64,000 nt of DNA from NCBI GenBank assembly GCA_044841755.1, contig JAXOFM010000003.1, positions 1 to 64,000 on the forward strand, written 5' to 3'. Of this stretch, positions 15,548-23,744 are shown in pieces. Numbering within the stretch: position 1 is the first letter of the stretch; each line of letters begins with the position of its first letter. This DNA comes from CAZAPO01 sp044841755. Lineage in GTDB: Bacteria > Bacteroidota > Bacteroidia > Flavobacteriales > Flavobacteriaceae. The notes beneath the pieces are model-generated. The model saw only the letters and a program-made list of their open reading frames with translations. It did no database searches and had not been told where the DNA came from. Position numbers and translations under genes: made by a program.

Positions 15548-17164
15548 ATGAAGTATGGTTTTATAATTGATAACCGAAAATGTATTGGTTGTCATGCCTG
15601 TACTACCGCTTGTAAATCTGAACATGATGTTGCTGTTGGTGTAAACAGAACTTATGTTAAACAGATAGAGAAAGGCGAATTTCCAAATACTCGACGAATC
15701 TTCTCTGTAATGCGTTGTAATCATTGTACAGATGCACCCTGTGTAGAAATCTGTCCAGTTGAAGCATTATATATCCGTGAAGATGGTATTGTAGATTTTG
15801 ACAACAATCGGTGTATTGGGTGTAAATCTTGTATGCAAGCATGTCCTTATGATGCATTATATATTGATCCTGAAACAAAAACAGCAGCCAAATGCAACTA
15901 TTGTGCACATAGAGTAGAAGTAGGACGTGAACCAGCTTGTGTTACTGTATGTCCAGAACATGCTATAATAGCGGGAGATATGCACAATGCTAATACAGAA
16001 ATTTCTCAGCTATTAGCACGTCAGCAAGTAAAAGTTCGTAAGCCTGAAAAAGGAACCAATCCTAATCTATTTTATATAGATGGTGACGAAGCTTCACTAA
16101 ACCCTGAAGCTACAGCAAAATCTGGACCTGGTTTGTGGAACTCACAAGCCAGAGGAGTTGGTCATTATGCTAAGGCGGCAGAAAAAATGATGCATACCAA
16201 TGAAGATGTAGATTTACTGCAAATGAGTATAGATAATTCTTTGCAAGCTGCTTATCAAAAGAAAGAAACAGAAAACCCTAACTATATAGATGTACTTACT
16301 GGAAAAGCTCGTAGAGTATATGATACACCTGATAAAGGAATACTTTGGGGATGGGAAGTATCTGCATATGTTCTTACAAAAGCTATAGCAGCTGGAACAT
16401 TCTTGATTCCTTTTATTGCAATGTTGCTAGGTTATGAAGTATCATCAACGGCAAAATTATGGTCAGCTGGAATCTCTTTAGGATTTTTGGCTTTAACAGG
16501 TTTGTTTCTTGTAATGGATCTAGATCGACCAGATAGATTCCTAAATGTATTACTACGTCCTCAATGGAATTCTTGGTTGGTAAAAGGAGGATATACTATC
16601 TCAATATTTGGATTATTAGTGACAATTTGGGGTGCTAATACTTGGTTTGATCTTGGTATTCCTGAAATGCCGCTAATTTGGGTTACTGCATTTTTTGCTG
16701 TGATATTAGCTATTTATACGGCCTTCTTGTTTGCGCAAGCTAAGGGTAGAGATTTCTGGCAAAGTCCATCATTAGCCTTACATATGTTAGTACATAGTAT
16801 TATGGCTGGTGCAGCAGGATTTGCGCTAGTATCTCTAATAACAGGAAATGAAAACTGGACGTCAATTTTAGGCATGACATTAATTATTTCAATTGCGGTT
16901 AACCTGTTTACTATGATTACTGAATTAACCATGACGCATCCAAGTACTTCTGCACAAACAGTTGTTAAGATGATTACTAAAGGCAGATACAAGAATCTGT
17001 TTTGGGTTATAGTAGTATTTGTTGGGAATTTAATTCCCCTAAGTTTATTAGTGTTTGTTCCAAGTACAACTGTTTTGGTTGTTGCCTCAGTAATGATATT
17101 ACTTGGAATTTATGCAACAGAGAAAATTTGGGTCGAAGCACCACAACGAATTCCTTTAGCTTAA
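15548..17164 (+). CDS. Fused iron-sulfur and NrfD-like membrane subunit (SoeB-SoeC / PsrB-PsrC type)
   Basis: A 538-residue protein. Residues 1-145 are a four-cluster ferredoxin subunit with all 16 cysteines in place: C12/15/18/22, C57/60/65/69, C89/92/95/99 and C116/119/131/135. A linker (about 146-265) leads to an NrfD/PsrC-type membrane domain with about eight to nine hydrophobic helices to the end, the quinone-reacting subunit. In SoeABC, PsrABC and TtrABC-type enzymes these are usually two separate proteins; here they are one chain. With the molybdopterin subunit 15 bases downstream they form a complete quinone-linked complex. The B subunit has no leader and the A subunit no Tat signal, so the active site faces the cytoplasm, as in SoeABC sulfite dehydrogenase. 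Direction (sulfite oxidation versus reduction of a sulfur compound) is inferred from neighbours. Confidence 0.85.
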   Translation: MKYGFIIDNRKCIGCHACTTACKSEHDVAVGVNRTYVKQIEKGEFPNTRRIFSVMRCNHCTDAPCVEICPVEALYIREDGIVDFDNNRCIGCKSCMQACPYDALYIDPETKTAAKCNYCAHRVEVGREPACVTVCPEHAIIAGDMHNANTEISQLLARQQVKVRKPEKGTNPNLFYIDGDEASLNPEATAKSGPGLWNSQARGVGHYAKAAEKMMHTNEDVDLLQMSIDNSLQAAYQKKETENPNYIDVLTGKARRVYDTPDKGILWGWEVSAYVLTKAIAAGTFLIPFIAMLLGYEVSSTAKLWSAGISLGFLALTGLFLVMDLDRPDRFLNVLLRPQWNSWLVKGGYTISIFGLLVTIWGANTWFDLGIPEMPLIWVTAFFAVILAIYTAFLFAQAKGRDFWQSPSLALHMLVHSIMAGAAGFALVSLITGNENWTSILGMTLIISIAVNLFTMITELTMTHPSTSAQTVVKMITKGRYKNLFWVIVVFVGNLIPLSLLVFVPSTTVLVVASVMILLGIYATEKIWVEAPQRIPLA

Positions 17165-17179
17165 TTAAAAAAGAAAACC

Positions 17180-20074
17180 ATGGGTTATAAGAAACCATCA
17201 CTAATAGAAAAGATTTCAGAAAAAATAGGTTTAATACCTGATTTACATAAGGAAGGATATCAGGAATTTGATAACGATATGCGTGAATTTTCAGATGAAG
17301 AAGTAGCACGTATGTATGAAAATTTTCCACCACCCGAAAAATGGGATAACTGGGTTGAGTATAATCCTAAAGTTTGGCCAAAAAAGGAGAAAAAGACATA
17401 TCAAATAGTTCCAACAACATGTTTTAACTGTGAAAGTGCTTGTGGTTTAACGGCCTTTATTGATAAAGAGAGCGGAGACGTAAGAAAGTTTGAAGGTAAC
17501 CCTTATCATCCTGGTAGTAGAGGACGTAACTGCGCAAAGGGACCAGCAACAATAAATCAAATTACAGATCCAGATAGAATACTATTTCCATTAAAGCGCA
17601 AAGGAAAGCGTGGAGAAGGAGAGTGGGAACGTGTTTCTTGGGATGAGGTATTAGATACAATTGCTGCAAGAATAAGAAAGGCGATTAAAGAAGATAGACA
17701 TAATGAAATAGCCTATCATGTTGGTCGCCCTGGTCATGAAGGATTCATGAATTGGGTCTTACAATCTTGGGGAATAGATGGTCATAATTCGCATACTAAT
17801 ATTTGTTCTTCTGGTGCACGATTTGGATACAACATTTGGTATGGTTATGACAGACCATCTCCAGATCATTCTGAAGCAAAATTCATCCTCCTCGTTTCTG
17901 CACATTTAGAATCAGGTCACTACTTCAATCCACATGCACAACGTATTATTGAGGGTAAAATGAAAGGAGCTAAACTGGCGACAATGGATCCTCGTTTATC
18001 AAATACAGCTTCCATGTCAGACTATTGGTTGCCAACGTATCCAGGAACTGAAGCAGCAGTTTTATTGGCTATGGCTTTAATCATTTTGAAGGAGGAATTA
18101 TACAATAGAGAATACCTTGAGAATTGGGTAAACTGGAAGCAATATTTAAAAGCTCGTCATAGCGATAAAGAAGTAACCTTTGAAAACTACATTGAAGCAA
18201 TGATTGATGAGTACAAAGAGTTTACTCCTGAATTTGCCGAAAAAGAATCTGGTGTAAAAGCTGATACAATAATTGAAATAGCGAGACAAATTGGTGAAGC
18301 AGGAGAACGCTTTGCTTCTCATAACTGGAGGGCTGCAGCATCTGGTAATTTAGGAGGATGGGCAGTTTCCAGATGTTTACATTTTTTAACTGTACTCACA
18401 GGAGCTGTTGGTGCAAAAGGAGGAACATCTCCAAACTCATGGAATAAGTTTAAACCGCAAGTTCCAAATCCGCCACAACCACAGAAAAAGTGGAATGAAT
18501 TACATTTTCCTAACGAATATCCTTTAGCATTCTTTGAAATGAGCCAGCTACTACCTCACATGCTTAAAGATGGACGTGGGAAAATGGATGTGTACTTTTC
18601 TCGAGTATTTAATCCAGTTTGGACGTATCCTGACGGATTTACTTGGATGGAAATGTATGCAGACGAGTCTAAATTTGGTTTACATGCGGCAATGACTCCA
18701 ACTTGGAATGAAACAGCTTTTTATGCCGATTTTGTATTGCCGATGGGACATTCTTCAGAACGTCACGATCTAAATAGTTATGCTACTCACAGTGGAACAT
18801 GGATTGCTTTTAGACAACCAGTGCTGCGAGAGGCTGCAAGAAGAAATGGTAACCCTGTCAAATTTACGTATGAAGCTAATCCAGGCGAGGTTTGGGAAGA
18901 AGATGAATTCTGGATAGAACTTAGTTGGAGAATTGACCCAGATGGTAAAATGGGAATAAGAAAACACTTTGAGTCTCCTTATCGTCTAGGAGAAAAGATT
19001 ACAATTGATGAGTACTACCAATACGTTTTTGAGCGAGTAAAGGGTTTACCTGAAGCAGCTAGAAAAGAAGGTTTAACAGAGCTTCAATACATGCAGAAAT
19101 ATGGTGCTTTTGAAGTTGAAAAACACGGTTATAAGAAGAATGAAAATAAACTAACAAACGAGCAGTTAGAGGGTTCAACAATAGATAAAGAAACTGATGT
19201 TGTTTATAAAAATGGGAAAGCTATTGGTGTAATGATCAATGGTGAGGCATGTGTTGGGTTCCCTACACCTTCACGAAAAAATGAATTCTATTCACAGACA
19301 ATGGTTGATTGGAACTGGCCTGAGTATGCGACACCAAAATATATAAAGAGTCATATTCACCTTGATAATCTAGATAAATCTAAAGGAGAGTATGTATTAG
19401 TACCAACTTTTCGTTTACCTACATTGATTCATTCACGATCTGGAAATGCTAAATGGTTAGTTGAAATATCAAATAGAAATCCAATCTGGATGCATCCAGA
19501 TGATGCTGCAAAATGGAATTTTAAGACCGGAGACCTTGTAAAGCTAAACACAGATATAGGCTATTTTATTGATAAAGTTTGGGTAACACAAAGTATGAAA
19601 CCTGGAGTTGTAGCTTGTTCGCATCACATTGGGAGATGGAGAAGGCCACAGGATAAAATTGGAAACCGTTGGGCAACCAACACTGTAAATATTGAAAGTG
19701 ATGGAAATGGAGGTTGGAAAATGAACACTATTTCAGGTATAAAACCATTTGAATCTTCCGATAGTGATTCAAAGCGCATTTTCTGGAAGGATGGAGGAGT
19801 ACATCAAAACATTACACATGCAGTTCATCCAGACCCAATTTCAGGAATGCATTGTTGGCATCAACGTGTAAGAATTGAGAAACCAAAAGATGGGGAAAAA
19901 TATGGTGATATTTTTGTGGATACCAATAAGTCTTTTGAAGTTTATAAAGAATGGATGAAAATGACACGTCCTGCACCAGGGCCGAATGGAGAGCGACGCC
20001 CATTGTGGTTTAAACGAGCTTTTAAACCAGATGAATCAACCTATTACTTTGATAGTGATAAAAAAGCTAAATAA
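17180..20074 (+). CDS. Molybdopterin oxidoreductase, SoeA-like (DMSO-reductase family)
   Basis: A 964-residue catalytic subunit. Residues 75-120 hold the [4Fe-4S] motif C81-x2-C84-x3-C88 ... C118. The chain continues with the Mo-bisMGD fold, with 'SHTNICSSGARFG' (C209 or the adjacent serines are the likely Mo ligand region), 'KLATMDPRLSNTASMSDYWLPTYPGTEAA', and a C-terminal dinucleotide-binding domain (about 740-930, 'IWMHPDDAAKWNFKTGDLVKL'). No twin-arginine signal is present: the N-terminus is soluble and charged, which fits a cytoplasmic SoeA. It is co-transcribed with the SoeBC fusion (15-base gap). The proposed reaction is sulfite to sulfate, supported by the flanking persulfide dioxygenase and SulP genes. 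A polysulfide or tetrathionate reductase cannot be excluded from sequence alone. Confidence 0.8.
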   Translation: MGYKKPSLIEKISEKIGLIPDLHKEGYQEFDNDMREFSDEEVARMYENFPPPEKWDNWVEYNPKVWPKKEKKTYQIVPTTCFNCESACGLTAFIDKESGDVRKFEGNPYHPGSRGRNCAKGPATINQITDPDRILFPLKRKGKRGEGEWERVSWDEVLDTIAARIRKAIKEDRHNEIAYHVGRPGHEGFMNWVLQSWGIDGHNSHTNICSSGARFGYNIWYGYDRPSPDHSEAKFILLVSAHLESGHYFNPHAQRIIEGKMKGAKLATMDPRLSNTASMSDYWLPTYPGTEAAVLLAMALIILKEELYNREYLENWVNWKQYLKARHSDKEVTFENYIEAMIDEYKEFTPEFAEKESGVKADTIIEIARQIGEAGERFASHNWRAAASGNLGGWAVSRCLHFLTVLTGAVGAKGGTSPNSWNKFKPQVPNPPQPQKKWNELHFPNEYPLAFFEMSQLLPHMLKDGRGKMDVYFSRVFNPVWTYPDGFTWMEMYADESKFGLHAAMTPTWNETAFYADFVLPMGHSSERHDLNSYATHSGTWIAFRQPVLREAARRNGNPVKFTYEANPGEVWEEDEFWIELSWRIDPDGKMGIRKHFESPYRLGEKITIDEYYQYVFERVKGLPEAARKEGLTELQYMQKYGAFEVEKHGYKKNENKLTNEQLEGSTIDKETDVVYKNGKAIGVMINGEACVGFPTPSRKNEFYSQTMVDWNWPEYATPKYIKSHIHLDNLDKSKGEYVLVPTFRLPTLIHSRSGNAKWLVEISNRNPIWMHPDDAAKWNFKTGDLVKLNTDIGYFIDKVWVTQSMKPGVVACSHHIGRWRRPQDKIGNRWATNTVNIESDGNGGWKMNTISGIKPFESSDSDSKRIFWKDGGVHQNITHAVHPDPISGMHCWHQRVRIEKPKDGEKYGDIFVDTNKSFEVYKEWMKMTRPAPGPNGERRPLWFKRAFKPDESTYYFDSDKKAK

Positions 20075-20079
20075 TAAGA

Positions 20080-20099
20080 ATTCCCGCAATTGCGGGAAT
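20080..20099 (+). terminator. Hairpin after soeA-like gene (terminator or attenuator)
   Basis: A perfect 20-bp palindrome gives an 8-bp GC-containing stem ATTCCCGC / GCGGGAAT with an AATT loop, starting six bases after the stop. The following T run is short and broken (CTTACTTTTC), so termination may be partial and allow some read-through into the SulP gene at 20140. Confidence 0.6.
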
Positions 20100-20139
20100 C
20101 TTACTTTTCATATGAAGTAATTAAATACTAAATTAGTAA

Positions 20140-21855
20140 ATGCTGCAAAAAGTTTTCCCTTTTTTGAGTTGGTTACCTCTAGCTAAGACAACATTAAAAG
20201 ATGATATAATTGCTGGAATAACTGGGACAATTATTGTTATTCCACAGGCAGTAGCTTTTGCAATGATCGCGGGTTTACCTCCCGTTTATGGATTTTATAC
20301 TGCTATGGTCACGCCAATTATTGCTGCTTTGTTTGGGTCCTCTTATCATTTGGTCACTGGTCCGACCACAACGAGTTCAATTGTGTTATATGCTATTGTT
20401 AGCAAGTTTGTGTCTCCTAGTTCGGATTTAGAAGCATATATAACACTTGCTATATTGGTTTCGTTTATGGCTGGTATAATAAAACTTTTTATAGGAGTTT
20501 TTAAAATGGGAAAGCTCGCAAATTTTGTTTCTAACTCTGTAATTATTGGTTTTTCCGCAGGAGCAGGTATTTTAATTGGGTTTAAGCAATTAAGACATAT
20601 TTTTGGAATAAATATTCCTCAAGGAAGTTCTTTCTCTTCAATAATAAAATATATAGGTGATCATATTGATGAGTCAAACTGGTATGCTTTTCTTGTGGCC
20701 TTAGTGACTTTATTAACTGCGATTGTAATAAAGAGAATAAAAAAAGTATCAAGGCTTTATATGTTGGTTGCAATGATAGTAGGGAGTACTTTAGCTTATT
20801 ATATAAATGGCTACGGACATATAGAGCTTGTTGGGGATATACCTTCTCATTTGCCTCCTTTCAATATTCCGGATTTCAATATTGGCGATATGAGATTGAT
20901 GGGTTCAGGAGCTTTAGTTTTAGCGTTGTTGGGACTTGTAGAGGCAGCAGCTATCTCAAGAACCATTGCACTTAAGAGTCACCAGAGACTGAATGTAAAT
21001 CAAGAGTTTGTATCCCAGGGAATTTCTAATGTTGTTTCAAGCTTCTTTTCCTGCTACACAAGTTCGGGTTCTTTTACAAGATCAGCAGTGAATTATCAAG
21101 TGGGTGCCAAAACACCTATGTCTTCAATTTTCTCTGCAATATTTTTGATGGCTGTTTTGTTGCTTTTTGCTGACTATGCTTCATTTTTGCCTAAGGCAGC
21201 CATGGGAGGGATTATACTACTAGTAGGTTATAATCTGATAGATTTTAATCATATTAAGCAAGTATATAAAGCGAGTGGGAGAGAGCTTATCGTATTTACT
21301 ATAACCTTATTAGGAACTCTATTTTTCGATCTGGAATTTGCATTATTAGCAGGAATCTTAACGTCGTTCTTCTTTTATATGGAGCGTACTTCAAAACCAA
21401 ATATTGCTGTTTTAGGGCTTGATAATAAGGGAAAGCTTATCAATATAATTCGTGATGATGAAGCAAAAGAATGCTCTAACTTAAAAATAGTTAGAATTGA
21501 TGGTTCGCTCTACTTTGGCTCTATAGAAAAAATATCCAAGTACTTAAATAAGCTTTATGAAGATAAGGAATATGACTTTATATTAATAGCTGCAGATGGT
21601 ATTAACTTTATAGATCTTGCTGCCGCTGAATGGCTAACAACCGAAATACGAAAATGGCAAAAAAACAGAGGTGGAATTTACTTTGCAGGTTTAAAATTGA
21701 TTAGTCAAGATGTACTAATAAAAGGAGGTTTTGTTGATAAAATAGGAACAGATATTTTCTTTAAAGAAAAGAAAGATGCAATAAAGAAAATCCATGAGAA
21801 AATTTATACACCTTGTAAAGAAATTGTCTTTGATGAGTGTTTTACCCATCTGTAA
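20140..21855 (+). CDS. SulP-family anion transporter with STAS domain (first copy)
   Basis: A 571-residue protein. The N-terminal 420 residues form the SulP membrane domain ('DIIAGITGTIIVIPQAVAFAMIAGLPPVYGFYTAMV' type opening). A cytoplasmic STAS domain follows (about 445-555). Where many STAS domains have a serine after I-D, this one reads 'INFIDLAAAEWL', so the usual regulatory serine is absent. SulP proteins carry sulfate, bicarbonate or other anions. In this locus it may move sulfate or sulfite across the inner membrane (inference). The gene starts 65 bases after the SoeA-like stop, past a hairpin. I see no GTAAC-N4-GTTAC site before it, so it may depend on read-through from promoter 2. 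Confidence 0.85.
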   Translation: MLQKVFPFLSWLPLAKTTLKDDIIAGITGTIIVIPQAVAFAMIAGLPPVYGFYTAMVTPIIAALFGSSYHLVTGPTTTSSIVLYAIVSKFVSPSSDLEAYITLAILVSFMAGIIKLFIGVFKMGKLANFVSNSVIIGFSAGAGILIGFKQLRHIFGINIPQGSSFSSIIKYIGDHIDESNWYAFLVALVTLLTAIVIKRIKKVSRLYMLVAMIVGSTLAYYINGYGHIELVGDIPSHLPPFNIPDFNIGDMRLMGSGALVLALLGLVEAAAISRTIALKSHQRLNVNQEFVSQGISNVVSSFFSCYTSSGSFTRSAVNYQVGAKTPMSSIFSAIFLMAVLLLFADYASFLPKAAMGGIILLVGYNLIDFNHIKQVYKASGRELIVFTITLLGTLFFDLEFALLAGILTSFFFYMERTSKPNIAVLGLDNKGKLINIIRDDEAKECSNLKIVRIDGSLYFGSIEKISKYLNKLYEDKEYDFILIAADGINFIDLAAAEWLTTEIRKWQKNRGGIYFAGLKLISQDVLIKGGFVDKIGTDIFFKEKKDAIKKIHEKIYTPCKEIVFDECFTHL

Positions 21856-21860
21856 TAATT

Positions 21861-21905
21861 GTGTAATTAAGGTTACACTATTTTAGCTACGTTAACTTAT
21901 CTTTG
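21861..21905 (+). promoter_or_regulatory. Class II Crp/Fnr-type promoter 3 (second SulP)
   Basis: An inverted repeat GTGTAAT-TAAG-GTTACAC (21861-21878), with one mismatch in the arms, is followed by a perfect -7 element TATCTTTG at 21898-21905. The centre-to-element distance is again 28.5 bases. It starts six bases after the stop of the first SulP gene, and the 14-bp core ends 46 bases before the ATG at 21923. Confidence 0.75.
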
Positions 21906-21922
21906 TAGTCCAATTTTCTTAG

Positions 21923-23650
21923 ATGAATTTTAGAACAATCTTACCTATTTTTGATTGGTTACCTAACTATCGCAAAGATTGGTTAAAGGGAGATATTAGC
22001 GCAGGCTTAACCGTTGGTGTAATGCTCATTCCTCAAGGAATGGCTTATGCTTCTATTGCTGGTCTTCCAGCTGTTTATGGTTTATATGCTTCAATAATCC
22101 CTATTCTTATTTATGCGCTTTTTGGTACCTCTAGACAATTGGCTGTGGGACCAGTGGCAATGGTTTCTTTATTAACTGCAACTGCAATTGGATCTATTGA
22201 AGGATTAACAAATCAAGAATATATTGCTTATGCCATATTATTGGCTCTTATGGTTGGTGGAATTCAGTTTTTGCTAGGGTTGTTCAGATTAGGTTTTTTG
22301 GTCAATTTCTTGTCACATCCTGTAGTTAGTGGATTTACTTCTGCGGCAGCTCTTATTATTGGATTAAGTCAGTTAAAACATTTATTGGGTGTAGATATTC
22401 CAAGAAGTCATCATGTTCATGAAATTTTATTGAATGCGTTGGATAATATAAGTGAGGTTAACTGGACTGCTTTTACTATAGGTGTTGTAGGGATTCTAAT
22501 TATAGTTTTTTCAAAAAGATTGAATAAATCTCTTCCAGGACAGCTTTTTGCAGTAATCTTTGGGATTTTGGCTGTTACATTTTTTGGCTTAGGTGATGGA
22601 GCCAACTCAATAAGTATAGTAAAGGAAATACCAAGCTCTCTTCCTAACTTAGTTATTCCAAATTTTGATATTGAGATTGTTGAAATGCTTATACCAATGG
22701 CATTGACCATTTCACTAATTAGTTTTATGGAAAGTATTGCAGTAGCAAAGGCAATACAAACTAAGCATAGATATTACAAAGTGGTTCCTAATAAAGAGTT
22801 GGCGGCTTTAGGATTGGCAAATGTAGTTGGGTCATTTTTTCAGTCATATCCAACAACAGGAGGTTTTTCTAGAACAGCCGTTAACGATCAAGCTGGAGCA
22901 AAGACAGGTTTAGCTTCAATTATTAGTGCTGCTCTTATTGTGGTAACGTTATTATTCTTAACTCCACTATTCTATAATTTACCCAAAACTATTCTGGCCT
23001 CAGTAATTATGGTTGCTGTTTTTGGTTTGATAGATTACAAAGAAGCGTTTCATCTTTTAAAGAGTAATAAAACTGATTTCTGGATGCTAATCACAACATT
23101 TATAGCAACACTAAGTTTTGGAATAGAGATAGGAATAGGTTTAGGAGTAGTGCTATCTTTAGCTATGGTTTTGTTTAAGACAACTAGACCTCATACAGCT
23201 AGATTAGCTAAAGTTCCAGACACACATTTTTATAGAAATATTGAACGTTTTTCAGATCTTGAAGTAAACAATGAGTTATTGATCTATCGTTTTGATGCTC
23301 AGTTATTTTTTGCTAACACTAATTTTTTCAAGGATAAGCTTTACGAGTATGAGCGTATAAAAGAAGGTAAACTTAAGTTATTGATCATAGATGGTGAAAG
23401 CATTAATAACATAGACAGTACAGCAATTCATATGCTTGAAGAAGTTGTGTTAGATTTCAACTCTAGGGATATTAAGGTTTACTTTTCAGGGATAAAGGGA
23501 CCAGTAAGAGACATAATGTTTAGATCTGGATTCATGAGAAGAATCAGCTCAAATAATTTTTTCATGAGTATTCAAGAAGCGGTTCATTTTTATGAAAATC
23601 AGAAAGGAAACAATAACTTAAATAAGTATGTAAATCAGGTTAATGAGTAG
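21923..23650 (+). CDS. SulP-family anion transporter with STAS domain (second copy)
   Basis: A 575-residue protein with the same layout as its neighbour: SulP membrane domain ('DISAGLTVGVMLIPQGMAYASIAGLPAVYGLYASII') and a STAS domain at about 440-550. Here the STAS signature 'INNIDSTAIHML' keeps the serine after I-D. The two copies are clearly divergent in sequence, so this is not a recent duplication. It is preceded by its own Crp/Fnr-type promoter 3. A role in sulfate or sulfite traffic is inferred from position between SoeA and the persulfide dioxygenase. Confidence 0.85.
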   Translation: MNFRTILPIFDWLPNYRKDWLKGDISAGLTVGVMLIPQGMAYASIAGLPAVYGLYASIIPILIYALFGTSRQLAVGPVAMVSLLTATAIGSIEGLTNQEYIAYAILLALMVGGIQFLLGLFRLGFLVNFLSHPVVSGFTSAAALIIGLSQLKHLLGVDIPRSHHVHEILLNALDNISEVNWTAFTIGVVGILIIVFSKRLNKSLPGQLFAVIFGILAVTFFGLGDGANSISIVKEIPSSLPNLVIPNFDIEIVEMLIPMALTISLISFMESIAVAKAIQTKHRYYKVVPNKELAALGLANVVGSFFQSYPTTGGFSRTAVNDQAGAKTGLASIISAALIVVTLLFLTPLFYNLPKTILASVIMVAVFGLIDYKEAFHLLKSNKTDFWMLITTFIATLSFGIEIGIGLGVVLSLAMVLFKTTRPHTARLAKVPDTHFYRNIERFSDLEVNNELLIYRFDAQLFFANTNFFKDKLYEYERIKEGKLKLLIIDGESINNIDSTAIHMLEEVVLDFNSRDIKVYFSGIKGPVRDIMFRSGFMRRISSNNFFMSIQEAVHFYENQKGNNNLNKYVNQVNE

Positions 23651-23663
23651 TATTACTCATCAA

Positions 23664-23708
23664 TGTAACTCTAGTTACAAATATTAGTATTAAATTTATA
23701 TAATTTAG
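23664..23708 (+). promoter_or_regulatory. Class II Crp/Fnr-type promoter 4 (persulfide dioxygenase)
   Basis: A perfect palindrome TGTAAC-TCTA-GTTACA (23664-23679, core 23665-23678) is followed by TAATTTAG at 23701-23708, one mismatch from TAnnTTTG. The centre-to-element distance is 29.5 bases, one more than at the other three. The operator core ends 66 bases before the ATG at 23745, the same as at promoter 2. Confidence 0.75.
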
Positions 23709-23744
23709 CACTAATTAATTATAAATCAATTAAATAGTAATAAT

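Noticed and set aside
17180..20074. Tetrathionate or polysulfide reductase (periplasmic) as first choice for the Mo subunit
   Set aside because: No Tat signal is present, so the active site is cytoplasmic, and the neighbours are oxidative (persulfide dioxygenase) and anion carriers. It remains a lower-ranked alternative.
20117..20128. GTAATTAAATAC before the first SulP gene as a fifth operator
   Set aside because: Only three bases match in each arm and the spacing differs; it lies 11 bases before the ATG, too close for class II activation.
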